NCBI RefSeq assembly: GCF_029504695.1
Contig: NZ_JAQFIN010000005.1
Coordinates: 248,001-312,000 of the forward strand
Origin: Parabacteroides sp. PF5-6
GTDB taxonomy: Bacteria; Bacteroidota; Bacteroidia; Bacteroidales; Tannerellaceae
Direction: 5' to 3'
DNA length: 64,000 nt
Shown: in pieces, positions 27,727 to 36,423 of the stretch
Layout of the letters: each line of letters starts with the position of its first letter
Position numbering within the stretch: position 1 is the first letter of the stretch
Made by a program: the position numbers and the translations under genes
Notes under the pieces: model-generated
Database searches by the model: none
The model's input: only the letters and a program-made list of their open reading frames with translations
Told to the model about the DNA's origin: nothing

Positions 27727-28093
27727 TTAAATCAATTTTCATCCGGTGTATGGTCTGTAGTAATGCCGGCAGATGGTTTTTGACAACATCAAATATAGTC
27801 TCCGCATCAATGTCGAAGTAGTGATGAGCGATGATGTCTCTCATGCCCATAACCCCTTTCCAATCAGTCTCCGGGTAATCTTTTAGCCATTCTTTAGCCG
27901 TAATCTTATCTATACTCTTAACACTTTCTCCGATAGTGATAAGTAACAGACAAGTACTTTCCAACCGCTCCATTCCGGGAAGGCTCTTCAGATAGTAGTC
28001 GGGAGAAGTGATCTCCGGCGCATGCATCAGTATTCTGTTGATCGCATACTCCAACTTTTCCAATAGAGGAATGAGCAACTCTTTATCAAACAT
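27707..28093 (-). CDS. hepT: HepT-like HEPN toxin (DUF86)
   Basis: 128 residues from the ATG at 28093, which overlaps the MntA stop region (an ATG 18 nt earlier is also possible). The HEPN signature R-x4-H is present in MRDIIAHHYFD, with conserved LLTIGESVKSI upstream. HepT proteins are RNases silenced by their nucleotidyltransferase partner. It overlaps mntA before it and proB after it. Toxin activity is inferred from family and pairing only. Confidence 0.85.
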   Translation of the reverse strand: MFDKELLIPLLEKLEYAINRILMHAPEITSPDYYLKSLPGMERLESTCLLLITIGESVKSIDKITAKEWLKDYPETDWKGVMGMRDIIAHHYFDIDAETIFDVVKNHLPALLQTIHRMKIDLSEKSRG

Positions 28094-28379
28094 AAAGCCC
28101 GTCTTTTTCAATGCGTTTACGAAGGAAGCTGTCCATAGTGTCGCGCAAGCGTACCAAGTCTACTTTTACATTAAGCAGTTCCTGCAAATCTTCTTTGAGA
28201 TGTACCATCTTAAAGAGTTCCGCAGACTCCAGCTCCACGCAGATATCGATATCGCTATCTTCGTGTTGTTCTCCCCGGGCAACAGAACCGAACACACCCA
28301 GTTGTTTGATTCCATACAACTGCATATTGTTCTCTTTGAATTGCCGTAGTAACGTTATATATTCTGCTGTTGATCTCAT
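28086..28379 (-). CDS. mntA: MntA-type minimal nucleotidyltransferase antitoxin
   Basis: 97 residues with the nucleotidyltransferase motif GSVARGEQHEDSDIDI (GS-x-AR-G ... SDxD) and a third acidic residue in KVDLVRLRD. MntA antitoxins AMPylate HepT and so silence it. A -7-like TATCTTTG (28392 to 28385) lies only 5 nt before the ATG, so transcription could start almost at the start codon. Forms an operon with hepT. Confidence 0.87.
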   Translation of the reverse strand: MRSTAEYITLLRQFKENNMQLYGIKQLGVFGSVARGEQHEDSDIDICVELESAELFKMVHLKEDLQELLNVKVDLVRLRDTMDSFLRKRIEKDGLYV

Positions 28380-28398
28380 AGAGGCAAAGATAATGAAA

Positions 28399-30063
28399 TT
28401 ACTCTACTTTCTTCTTATCGGTTTCTCTGATCTCCACCCTACGGATCTTTCCACTGATGGTTTTCGGCAGTTCTTCGACGAACTCGATTACGCGGGGGTA
28501 TTTGTAGGGGGCGGTGACGCGCTTGACATGATTTTGAAGTTCTTTGATCAGGGTGTCGCCGGCTTTATCTTTGTATTCTTTGGAGAGGATGATGGTGGCT
28601 TTGACGATCTGTCCGCGGATCTCATCGGGCACGCCGGTGATGGCGCATTCCACGACGGCGGGATGAGTCATCAAGGCACTCTCTACTTCGAACGGGCCGA
28701 TGCGGTAGCCAGAGCTTTTGATCACATCGTCGGTCCGTCCGACGAACCAGAAGTAACCGTCTTCGTCGCGCCAGGCGACATCGCCGGTATGGTAGATGCC
28801 TTCGTAGCAGGTCGCTTTCGTCAATGCTTCATCGCGGTAGTATTCTTTGAACAAACCCAGAGGGCGTCCGTTGGCGTAGCGCACGACGATCTCGCCTTGC
28901 TCGCCGTCTTCCGCAGGAGTCCCGTCGGGGCGAAGAAGATCGACTTCGTATTGCGGATTGGCCTTGCCCATCGAGCCCGGTTTGGGTTCGGTCCAGGGGA
29001 AGGTGCAGATGGTCAATGTCGTTTCCGTTTGACCGAATCCTTCCATCAGTTTGATGCCCGTCAGTTTCAGGAACGCTTCGAAGACGGCGGGATTCAATGC
29101 CTCGCCGGCGATCGTGCAGTATTCCAAGGAGGAGAGATCGTACTTCGTCAGGTCTTCGCGGATGAGGAAGCGGAAGATGGTCGGCGGCGCGCAAAGCGAG
29201 GTGATGCCGTAGTCCTGGATCATCTGCAGCATATCCGCCGGGTTGAACTTCTCGTGGTCGTAGACAAACACGGTAGCCCCCGATAACCATTGTCCGTAGA
29301 GCTTGCCCCAGACGGCTTTTCCCCAGCCCGTGTCGGCGATGGTCAGGTGCAGGCTGTCGGCGTGCAGGTTGTGCCAGTACTTGCCCGTGGTGATGTGCGC
29401 CAACGGATAGGTAAAGTCGTGCGCGACCATCTTGGGGTTGCCCGTCGTGCCGGAGGTGAAGTACATCATAGAGATATCCTCGTTGCAATTGACCTGTTCG
29501 GGGCGCACGAACGGCTGTGCGTTCGTCATGCCCTGATGGAAATCCTTGAAGCCTTCGGGTATCTCCGGACCGATGGAAACCAATTGCTGAATGGTCGGCG
29601 ACTCGGGCATAGCTTCCCGAACCTGGCGGGTGACATTCTCTTCGCCTACGCAGACAATCATCTTGATGTCGGCCGCGTTGTTGCGGTACACGATATCCTT
29701 GCGCGTCAACAGGTGAGTCGCCGGAATAACCACGGCTCCCAGTTTGTGCAAAGCGATGATGGCGAACCAAAATTCATAGCGTCGCTTGAGGATCAGCATC
29801 ACCTTATCGCCCTTGCCAATGCCGAGCGATTGAAAGTAGGCAGCCGTCTGATCGGAGTATCTTTTGATGTCGGCAAAGGAAAAGTCGATATGTTCCTTGT
29901 GATCGTTCGTCCAGCAGATCGCCCGTTTGTCGGGATCGCTCTCCGCCCAGGCGTCGACCACATCGTATCCGTAATTGAAGTTCTCGGGGATATTGACTTT
30001 GAAGTGCTTCGCGAAGTCTTCCTGCGACGCGAACTGTGTTTGGGGTAAATATCTTTCTATCAT
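28399..30063 (-). CDS. AMP-forming acyl-CoA synthetase
   Basis: 554 residues. The ANL-family motifs are clear: YFTSGTTGNPKMVAHD (P-loop-like), GFGQTETT, YHTGDVAWRDEDGYFWFVGRTDD, and the C-terminal catalytic lysine in PKTISGKIRRVEIRE. It resembles acetyl/medium-chain acyl-CoA ligases that activate a carboxylic acid with ATP and CoA; the exact acid is unknown. Its ATG overlaps the XRE-cupin regulator stop (TGATG), so the two are translationally coupled. Confidence 0.88.
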   Translation of the reverse strand: MIERYLPQTQFASQEDFAKHFKVNIPENFNYGYDVVDAWAESDPDKRAICWTNDHKEHIDFSFADIKRYSDQTAAYFQSLGIGKGDKVMLILKRRYEFWFAIIALHKLGAVVIPATHLLTRKDIVYRNNAADIKMIVCVGEENVTRQVREAMPESPTIQQLVSIGPEIPEGFKDFHQGMTNAQPFVRPEQVNCNEDISMMYFTSGTTGNPKMVAHDFTYPLAHITTGKYWHNLHADSLHLTIADTGWGKAVWGKLYGQWLSGATVFVYDHEKFNPADMLQMIQDYGITSLCAPPTIFRFLIREDLTKYDLSSLEYCTIAGEALNPAVFEAFLKLTGIKLMEGFGQTETTLTICTFPWTEPKPGSMGKANPQYEVDLLRPDGTPAEDGEQGEIVVRYANGRPLGLFKEYYRDEALTKATCYEGIYHTGDVAWRDEDGYFWFVGRTDDVIKSSGYRIGPFEVESALMTHPAVVECAITGVPDEIRGQIVKATIILSKEYKDKAGDTLIKELQNHVKRVTAPYKYPRVIEFVEELPKTISGKIRRVEIRETDKKKVE

Positions 30064-30617
30064 CAGAGTATGATTGCTAAAAATTTAACTTCCTCACCGT
30101 CCAACGCTTTCATGCCGTGCGGCAGTTCGGAATTGAAATAGATACTGTCGCCGGGTTCAAGGATCAGGTCTTTGCCGTTGATCTGCAACTGCAGGCGGCC
30201 ACTGACTACCATATTGTATTCCTGTCCCGGATGGGAATTGAGATAGATCGGTGTGTCGTCCGCTTTGGGGTGCACGGTGACCAGGAACGGATCGGCTTTG
30301 CGTCCGGCAAATCCGGCAGCTAGCGATTGATACTTATAGGCTTTGGTGCGTTCCACAGCGATGCCTTTGCCCCGGCGGGTGATGAAGTAGGAACTCATCT
30401 TGGGCTCGTCGCCAAACATCAATGTGGTCAGCTCCACACCAAAAGCCTGCGAGATCTGATGCAGTATGCTCACGGAAATATCCACCGTCCCACTCTCCAG
30501 GCGGAGATATTCATCGGCTGTCAGCTGCGCTTTCTCCGCCATCTCTTCCGGCGATAATTCCAGCGCATCGCGAAGGCCCGACAGCCGTTCGGCGATCTGT
30601 TTTATCTGTTCGTTCAT
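30063..30617 (-). CDS. XRE-cupin transcriptional regulator
   Basis: 184 residues from the ATG at 30617. An N-terminal XRE-type HTH (LRDALELSPEEMAEKAQLTADEYLRLESG) is followed by a C-terminal cupin (NSHPGQEYNMVVSGRLQLQI, LEPGDSIYFNSELPHGM) that probably binds a small ligand. Pairing with an acyl-CoA ligase is common in Bacteroidales and suggests it controls that gene in response to a related acid (inference). A -7-like TATATTTG (30658 to 30651) lies upstream. Confidence 0.88.
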   Translation of the reverse strand: MNEQIKQIAERLSGLRDALELSPEEMAEKAQLTADEYLRLESGTVDISVSILHQISQAFGVELTTLMFGDEPKMSSYFITRRGKGIAVERTKAYKYQSLAAGFAGRKADPFLVTVHPKADDTPIYLNSHPGQEYNMVVSGRLQLQINGKDLILEPGDSIYFNSELPHGMKALDGEEVKFLAIIL

Positions 30618-31023
30618 GTTCTTTGCATTTATAAGGTGAAAATGTCGCTGCAAATATAGGAATAAAAAGCAAAAAGACAGGACTTTTACTCTTTTGGTTT
30701 CTTTGGATATATATAAAAGAAGGGAGAAGTATGTAGATGATAACCGGGAAAAAGTTGTTTGACAGCCGTGGGACAGTTGTTTGACAGCTGTGGAACAATT
30801 GTTTGACAGCTGTCAAACAGCCGTTCGACAGCTGTCAAACGCAAAATATGACGGAGCTTTCGAATAAAAGTCCTGGTTTGGCTTTCTTTATGCCCGCGGT
30901 TTTCAGTCGTTTTCCTCCGATGATAAATTATTTTAACGCGAACTGGCTTTCTATCTCAAAAAGATTTAGTACGTTTATGCGCTAAATCATTTAAGCAAAC
31001 AACATAATTTTTAAAGTCATAAC
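30618..31023. other. Divergent intergenic region with 22-bp array R6
   Basis: A 406-nt gap between the XRE-cupin gene (left) and P5C dehydrogenase (right). It holds the left gene's -7 element (30651-30658), the four-unit array at 30754-30841, and a possible rightward -7 TACGTTTA at 30970-30977. No gene is present. Confidence 0.7.
30754..30841. repeat. 22-bp repeat array R6, four units
   Basis: Units at 30754-30775, 30776-30797, 30798-30819 and 30820-30841, exactly 22 bp each. The core is ARTTGTTTGACAGCTGT. The third unit contains the 18-bp perfect palindrome GTTTGACAGCTGTCAAAC (30802-30819), nearly repeated in the fourth. This word family is seen nowhere else in the window. Confidence 0.92.
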
Positions 31024-32655
31024 ATGAATAACGCTATTTTTAGGTTCCCCAATCCCGGGAACGAACCGGTGAAGGCGTATGCCCCCGGATCTGTAGAGAA
31101 AGCCGAGTTAAAGAAAGCATTAGCACAACTGAAATCAGAACAATGGGACATTCCATTGATTATCGGCGGTAAAGAAGTACGGACAGGAAACACAGGTAAA
31201 GTCGTCAGTCCCCATGATCATCAGCACGTATTGGCCACCTATCACAAAGCCGGCGAGGCGGAAGTGCAGATGGCAATCGATGCCGCTATGGCTGCGCACA
31301 AGAGCTGGTCGGAACTGCCTTGGCTCGAACGGGCATCCGTGATGTTGCGTATTGCCGAGCTTTGCTCCACTAAATATCGCTACCTGTTGAACGCTTCTGT
31401 GATTCTGGGACAGAGCAAGAACCCGTATCAGGCTGAGATCGACGCGCCTTGTGAGTTGATCGACTTCCTGCGCTATGGCGTTTACTTTGCCGATCAGATC
31501 TACAGCGGCCAACCGTTCTCTGATCGCGGCATCCTGAACCGGATGGAATACCGTGCGTTGGAAGGTTTCGTGTTCACGTTGAGCCCGTTCAACTTTACGG
31601 CGATTGCGGGTAACCTTAACCTGGCTCCGGCGATGATGGGTAACGTTACAGTGTGGAAACCGTCGACTACGGCGATCTATTCAAACTACCTGTTGATGAA
31701 GATTTTCAAGGAAGCCGGGCTGCCCGACGGCGTGGTGAACTTTATTCCCGGACAGGGAAGTGTGATCGGTAAGGTGATTACGGCAAGTCCCGACCTGGCT
31801 GGTTTCCATTTCACGGGTTCGACTGCAACGTTCAATACGCTTTGGCGTCAGATGGGGAATAACCTGGAGAACTATAAATCGTATCCGAAGATCGTGGGTG
31901 AGACCGGTGGTAAGGACTTTATCTTTGTTCACCATTCGGCTCCGACGAAAGAAGTGGCTACGGCTATCGTTCGTGGTGCTTTTGAATATCAAGGACAGAA
32001 ATGTTCGGCTGCTTCACGCGCTTACCTGCCCAAGTCACTCTGGCCGGCGGTGAAAGAAGAAGTGGGTGCCCAACTGAAAGACTTCAAGATGGGAACACCC
32101 GAGAACTTTACGAATATCTTCAATGCGGTGATCGACGAAGCTTCTTTCGATACCTGCATGTCGTATATCAACCACGCGAAAGAATCGGCCGATGCCGAGA
32201 TCGTCTTTGGCGGAAATGGCGACAAGACGGTCGGATACTTTGTGGAACCGACACTGATCGTAGCGAAAGACCCGAAATACAAGAGTATGGCGGAAGAGAT
32301 CTTTGGCCCGATCATTACCATCTATCTCTACGACGACGATAAGTACGAAGAAACCTTGGAACTCTGCGATCAGACTTCACCGTATGCACTGACCGGTTCG
32401 ATCTTTGCTACCTGCCGCTTTGCGATCCAAACAGCCTTTGATAAACTGCGCTTCGCTGCCGGTAACTTCTATATCAACGACAAACCGACCGGAGCCGTTG
32501 TCGGCCAACAGCCTTTCGGTGGCGCCCGTGCATCGGGAACCAACGACAAAGCCGGAAGCATGCTCAACCTGGTGCGCTGGACCAACCCGCGTTGTATCAA
32601 AGAAACATTCGTTCCACCCACGCACTTCGGATATCCGTTCCTGGGAGAGGAATAA
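31024..32655 (+). CDS. pruA: L-glutamate gamma-semialdehyde (P5C) dehydrogenase
   Basis: 543 residues, an aldehyde dehydrogenase with the catalytic Cys327 in YQGQKCSAASR and the glutamate in VGETGGKDF. The KPTGAVVGQQPFGGARASGT and C-terminal segments match 1-pyrroline-5-carboxylate dehydrogenase. It oxidises glutamate semialdehyde to glutamate, the second step of proline breakdown. The proline dehydrogenase gene follows after a gap filled by heptamer arrays. Confidence 0.93.
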   Translation: MNNAIFRFPNPGNEPVKAYAPGSVEKAELKKALAQLKSEQWDIPLIIGGKEVRTGNTGKVVSPHDHQHVLATYHKAGEAEVQMAIDAAMAAHKSWSELPWLERASVMLRIAELCSTKYRYLLNASVILGQSKNPYQAEIDAPCELIDFLRYGVYFADQIYSGQPFSDRGILNRMEYRALEGFVFTLSPFNFTAIAGNLNLAPAMMGNVTVWKPSTTAIYSNYLLMKIFKEAGLPDGVVNFIPGQGSVIGKVITASPDLAGFHFTGSTATFNTLWRQMGNNLENYKSYPKIVGETGGKDFIFVHHSAPTKEVATAIVRGAFEYQGQKCSAASRAYLPKSLWPAVKEEVGAQLKDFKMGTPENFTNIFNAVIDEASFDTCMSYINHAKESADAEIVFGGNGDKTVGYFVEPTLIVAKDPKYKSMAEEIFGPIITIYLYDDDKYEETLELCDQTSPYALTGSIFATCRFAIQTAFDKLRFAAGNFYINDKPTGAVVGQQPFGGARASGTNDKAGSMLNLVRWTNPRCIKETFVPPTHFGYPFLGEE

Positions 32656-32659
32656 AACC

Positions 32660-32761
32660 AATTGACAATTGACAATTGACAATTGACAATGAAAAGAGAA
32701 TACTCTATTGATTGTCAATTGTCTCTATTAATTGTCAATTGTCAATTATCAATTGTCAATT
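32660..32761. repeat. Heptamer inverted arrays between the proline catabolism genes
   Basis: Four AATTGAC units (32660-32687) face four ATTGTCA-type units (GTCAATT, 32734-32761), with two more partial units near 32714-32723. The arrays fill the 117-nt gap and the transcript would fold back on itself between the two cistrons. Confidence 0.9.
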
Positions 32762-32772
32762 AATCTACTACT

Positions 32773-33945
32773 ATGCTTGATTTCAATAACACAGAAATCG
32801 CTTTCTCCGCGAAGTCGAAGGGAGAGCTGAATAACGCCTATATGTTGTACACGGTGATGAAGTATCCCTGGATTGTTAAGTTCGGGAAATGGGCTTCGAA
32901 TATCGCCATTAAGATTCACTTTCCGTTGAACTGGATCGTCAAGCCGACGCTCTACAAGCAGTTTGTCGGTGGGGAAACACTGGAAGAATGCCGGAAGATC
33001 GTGGATCACCTGAGCCGGTCGAAAGTAAAATCCACCATGGACTTCTCCGCCGAAGGAGAACAAACGCCGGCAGGCATATTAGCTACCTTCGAAGAGACCC
33101 TGCGTTCGATCGATAACGCCAAGGGCAATCCGAATATCGCTTACTCCGTGTTTAAACCGTCGACCATCACCCGCGATGAGGTACTGGCCAAGGCCTCCGA
33201 GAAGCGCGAAGAGATGTCGGTCGACGAACTGCGCGAGTTCCGCGAGTTCCGTGAACGCTTTATGGCACTCTGCCGCCGGGCATATGATAATGATGTGCGG
33301 ATCCTGGTCGATGCGGAAGACTACTGCTTCCAGGATGCGATCGACGAACTGACCGACGAAGCGATGCGCGAGTTCAACAAAGCCCGTCCGATCGTCTTTG
33401 CTACCCTGCAGATGTATCGTCACGACCGTTTGCCTTACCTGCAACGGATCCTCGACGACTCGATCGAGAAGAACTATTTCCCGGGTATCAAGTTCGTGCG
33501 CGGCGCTTATATGGAAGAAGAACGCAAACGGGCTGCAGAGATGGGCTATCCCGATCCGATCTGCAAAGACAAGCAGGCGACCGATGATAACTTCGACGCC
33601 GGCGTAGCTTTCGTGATGGATCATATCGACCGGATGGAGTTGTTTATGGGAACACACAACGAGACCAGCAACTACAAACTGGCGAAGCTGATCGACGAGA
33701 AAGGCATCGACCGCGGTGACGACCGCATCTACTTCTCTCAGCTCTTGGGCATGAGCGATAACATCTCGTACAACCTGGCGCACGAAGGCTACAAAGTAAC
33801 CAAATACGTGCCTTACGCCCCCGTACGCGACGTCCTGCCTTACCTGATCCGCCGTGCCGAAGAAAACACGTCCGTCGCCGGACAAACCGGCCGCGAACTG
33901 CGCATGCTACAGATTGAGATGGATAGACGCAAAAAGAAGGGCTAG
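32773..33945 (+). CDS. Proline dehydrogenase
   Basis: 390 residues. FAD-binding barrel segments match monofunctional PRODH: KFVRGAYMEEERKRAAEMGYP, MGTHNE and QLLGMSDNISYNLAHEGYKVTKYVPYAPVRDVLPYLIRR (given in parts: LLGMSD, NLAHEG, KYVPYAP). It oxidises proline to P5C, the substrate of the preceding dehydrogenase. The stop codon TAG (33943) is in the loop of a perfect terminator hairpin. Confidence 0.92.
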   Translation: MLDFNNTEIAFSAKSKGELNNAYMLYTVMKYPWIVKFGKWASNIAIKIHFPLNWIVKPTLYKQFVGGETLEECRKIVDHLSRSKVKSTMDFSAEGEQTPAGILATFEETLRSIDNAKGNPNIAYSVFKPSTITRDEVLAKASEKREEMSVDELREFREFRERFMALCRRAYDNDVRILVDAEDYCFQDAIDELTDEAMREFNKARPIVFATLQMYRHDRLPYLQRILDDSIEKNYFPGIKFVRGAYMEEERKRAAEMGYPDPICKDKQATDDNFDAGVAFVMDHIDRMELFMGTHNETSNYKLAKLIDEKGIDRGDDRIYFSQLLGMSDNISYNLAHEGYKVTKYVPYAPVRDVLPYLIRRAEENTSVAGQTGRELRMLQIEMDRRKKKG

Positions 33946-33955
33946 CCCTTCTTTT
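33932..33955 (+). terminator. Terminator containing the proline dehydrogenase stop codon
   Basis: AAAAGAAGGGC / GCCCTTCTTTT, an 11-bp near-continuous palindrome whose centre CTAG includes the TAG stop. A-run before and T-run after make it potentially bidirectional. Confidence 0.8.
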
Positions 33956-33956
33956 A

Positions 33957-34031
33957 AATTATGAATTATGAATTATGAATTGTGAGAAAAAAAGAGATAA
34001 CTCCTGTTCTCATAATTCATAATTCACAATT
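33957..34031. repeat. Heptamer inverted arrays AATTATG / CATAATT
   Basis: Left units AATTATG x3 and AATTGTG (33957-33984) face CATAATT x2 and CACAATT (34011-34031) across 26 nt. The arrays lie between the convergent proline dehydrogenase and proC genes, between two hairpins. Confidence 0.88.
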
Positions 34032-34032
34032 C

Positions 34033-34054
34033 GCCAGCAAGTTTACTTGCTGGC
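34033..34054. terminator. Hairpin overlapping the proC stop
   Basis: GCCAGCAAG-TTTA-CTTGCTGGC, a 9-bp perfect stem. The proC stop codon (34043-34045) falls in and next to the loop. Confidence 0.6.
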
Positions 34055-34849
34055 CTTTAAGCCTCGGATCACCGAAGAAGTAAAGCCTGACAATTCCATT
34101 TCGTTCAGGCCTTTGATCGTGATACCCCCCGGAGTAGTGACTTTATCGATCTCTGCTTCGGGGTTGCTTTTGTTGGCTAATAGCAGTTCGACGGCGCCTT
34201 TGACGGTATGCACGACAATCTCCTGCGCTTCGCGGGGATAGAAACCCAGTTCCACACCTCCTTCGATCGAAGCGCGCATATAACGCATGGCAAAAGCAAT
34301 GCCACTCGACGCCAAAGCCGTACCGGCAGCCATCAGACGTTCTTCGATCAGCATGGCGTTACCCAGTTCATTGAAGATATCCAGGATCAGTCGGGTCTGT
34401 TCGTCGGTCGCGTTCTTGGCCGATACGAAGGTCATGCTGTTCATCACCGCAATGGCCGTATTGGGCATCACGCGGAAGATCGTGGGGGAGACCATACAAT
34501 CGTAATCCGTATGTTTGGTCAGGTACGTATTCAACAGATCGAAGGTCACGCCTGCCGCTACGGAGACGATGATCTGCCGGTCGAAGTCGAGTACGGGTTT
34601 GATCTCGTCGATGATCTCTTCCACCCGCCAGGGCTTGACGGCGATGATAAGGATATCCGCGTCTTTTGCCGCTGCTTTATTGTCGTGCGTCAGGATACAG
34701 TCGGGGTTCATGATGCCCCGGATCTTGGATAATGACTCTTCCGTACGGGTCGTACAGGTAATGTCTGTGGGTTTGAACAAGGTCCCTTTCGATAAGCCGC
34801 GGGCGATAGCTGCCCCGATGCTTCCGGCTCCGATAATTGCAATCTTCAT
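34043..34849 (-). CDS. proC: Pyrroline-5-carboxylate reductase
   Basis: 268 residues from the ATG at 34849 (MKIAIIGAGSIGAAIARGL, NAD(P)-binding Rossmann start); upstream in-frame codons are rejected because they add a poor leader. The C-terminal signature TTPGGITIKGLNEMELSGF is complete. It makes the last step of proline synthesis. Convergent with the catabolic genes. A -7-like TACATTTG (34894 to 34887) lies upstream, facing the pepC promoter. Confidence 0.93.
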   Translation of the reverse strand: MKIAIIGAGSIGAAIARGLSKGTLFKPTDITCTTRTEESLSKIRGIMNPDCILTHDNKAAAKDADILIIAVKPWRVEEIIDEIKPVLDFDRQIIVSVAAGVTFDLLNTYLTKHTDYDCMVSPTIFRVMPNTAIAVMNSMTFVSAKNATDEQTRLILDIFNELGNAMLIEERLMAAGTALASSGIAFAMRYMRASIEGGVELGFYPREAQEIVVHTVKGAVELLLANKSNPEAEIDKVTTPGGITIKGLNEMELSGFTSSVIRGLKASK

Positions 34850-34927
34850 GCCTTTGCTTTTGTGGTAAATAATCAAAATACGGCGACAAATGTATGGAAA
34901 ATAATCGGATGTCTGCTTTCGTTGTTG

Positions 34928-34935
34928 TATATTTG
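34928..34935 (+). promoter_or_regulatory. Possible -7 element of the C1 peptidase gene
   Basis: TATATTTG at 34928-34935 fits TAnnTTTG, but no TTTG lies 19-20 nt upstream. The leader would be about 98 nt. Confidence 0.4.
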
Positions 34936-35040
34936 CGGGAAACATTTGAAGTAACGAGCGCAGAACCCAAGCTTGCTTGGGTTATGCCGAGGCACGCCAA
35001 ATGACTATTTAATGAACATTAAACTTAAATGCAAATTTAG

Positions 35041-36231
35041 ATGAAGAAGTTTGTTGCTATTGCCATGTTATTCGCATGCGCATTCACGACCGTCGGTGCA
35101 CAGGAAAACGACGGTTATGTCTTTAGTCCGGTAAAAGAATTAAAGATCACACCTATTCAAAATCAAAATCGCACAGGTACGTGCTGGTGTTTCTCTACCC
35201 TGGCTTTTATTGAGTCCGAACTGATCCGTATGGGTAAGGGCGAACACAATCTGTCGGAGATGTATGTCGTTAACCATACCTATCGCGACAAAGCGGAGAA
35301 GTATGTGCGTTTGCACGGGAAGATGGAATTTGCCGAAGGCGGTGCGTTCGACGATGTGATCTACGCGATCAAACATTACGGTATCGTTCCCGAAGAGGTG
35401 ATGCCGGGTAAGGAATACGGCGAAGACGTGCATGTGCATGGCGAGATGACTTCTGCCATGACCGGTTATGTCGAAGCGATCATCAAGAACCCGAATCGTA
35501 AGTTGACACCCGTATGGCAGAAGGGTTTCAACGGTATCGCCGATGCGTATCTGGGCGCGATCCCCGAAACGTTTACCTATAATGGAAAAGAATATACGCC
35601 CATGAGCTATGCCAAGGAACTGGGACTGGACAATATGGACGACTATGTTTCCCTGACTTCTTATGCGCATCATCCGTTCTATACGCAGTTCGCTCTGGAG
35701 ATTCAGGACAACTGGCGCTGGTCGCGCTCGTACAACCTGCCGATCGATGAGTTTATGGGAGTATTCGATCATGCGATCAATAACGGCTTTACGCTGGCTT
35801 GGGCTTCCGACGTGAGCGAGGTAGGCTTTACCCGTAATGGCGTAGGGGTTGCTCCGGATATGGAAGCGATCGAGACCTCCGGCTCCGACCAGGACCGTTG
35901 GGTAGGCCTGAGCGCAACGGAGAAAAACAATGAGATCCGTAAGATGGTGGAGAAACCGGGTGTACAGGAAGTATGGGCGACACAGGAAATGCGTCAGCAA
36001 GCCTATGATAACTACCAGACAACCGACGACCACGGCATGCAGATCTACGGTATCGCCAAGGATCAGAACGGTAAGAAGTTCTATATGGTAAAGAACTCCT
36101 GGGGAACCGATAGCAAGTACAACGGCATCTGGTATGTATCGGAAGCTTTCGCCCGCTACAAAACGATGGATATCATCGTGCATAAGGATGCATTGCCTAA
36201 GGCGCTTCGCACGAAGTTAGGGATTAAATAA
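35041..36231 (+). CDS. pepC: Secreted C1-family aminopeptidase (bleomycin hydrolase-like)
   Basis: 396 residues with a signal peptide (MKKFVAIAMLFACAFTTVGA, then Q). The papain-like triad is present: Cys48 in RTGTCWCFST, His in DDHGMQIYG and Asn in KNSWGTDSKYNG. Family members are cytosolic aminopeptidases in many bacteria; the signal peptide here points to the periplasm or surface, as in other Bacteroidales. A textbook terminator follows. Confidence 0.9.
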   Translation: MKKFVAIAMLFACAFTTVGAQENDGYVFSPVKELKITPIQNQNRTGTCWCFSTLAFIESELIRMGKGEHNLSEMYVVNHTYRDKAEKYVRLHGKMEFAEGGAFDDVIYAIKHYGIVPEEVMPGKEYGEDVHVHGEMTSAMTGYVEAIIKNPNRKLTPVWQKGFNGIADAYLGAIPETFTYNGKEYTPMSYAKELGLDNMDDYVSLTSYAHHPFYTQFALEIQDNWRWSRSYNLPIDEFMGVFDHAINNGFTLAWASDVSEVGFTRNGVGVAPDMEAIETSGSDQDRWVGLSATEKNNEIRKMVEKPGVQEVWATQEMRQQAYDNYQTTDDHGMQIYGIAKDQNGKKFYMVKNSWGTDSKYNGIWYVSEAFARYKTMDIIVHKDALPKALRTKLGIK

Positions 36232-36250
36232 TCCAAAGAAGAATAAAAAG

Positions 36251-36285
36251 AAAGAGCGACAGGGGAGGCCTGTCGCTCTTTTTTT
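36251..36285 (+). terminator. Terminator of the C1 peptidase gene
   Basis: GAGCGACAGG-GGAGG-CCTGTCGCTC (10 bp, 36254-36263 and 36269-36278) followed by seven T and preceded by an A-run. Confidence 0.92.
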
Positions 36286-36420
36286 AGGAACTCGTAGGAG
36301 CTCATAAGAATTCATAAGAACTCATAAGAACTCATAGGAAATCCTAAGGGTTCTTTCTCTTATGAGTTCCTATGAGCTCCTATGAGTTCTTATGAGTTCC
36401 TATGTTCTTATGAGTTCCTA
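36286..36420. repeat. Decamer inverted arrays (CTCATAAGAA / TATGAGTTCC)
   Basis: About five 10-bp units (36286-36340, core CTCATAAGAA) face about six reverse-complement units (36360-36420, core TATGAGTTCC) across ~20 nt. It has the same logic as the heptamer pairs but with a 10-bp unit and longer arms. It lies between the convergent pepC and DPP-IV genes. Confidence 0.9.
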
Positions 36421-36423
36421 AAA

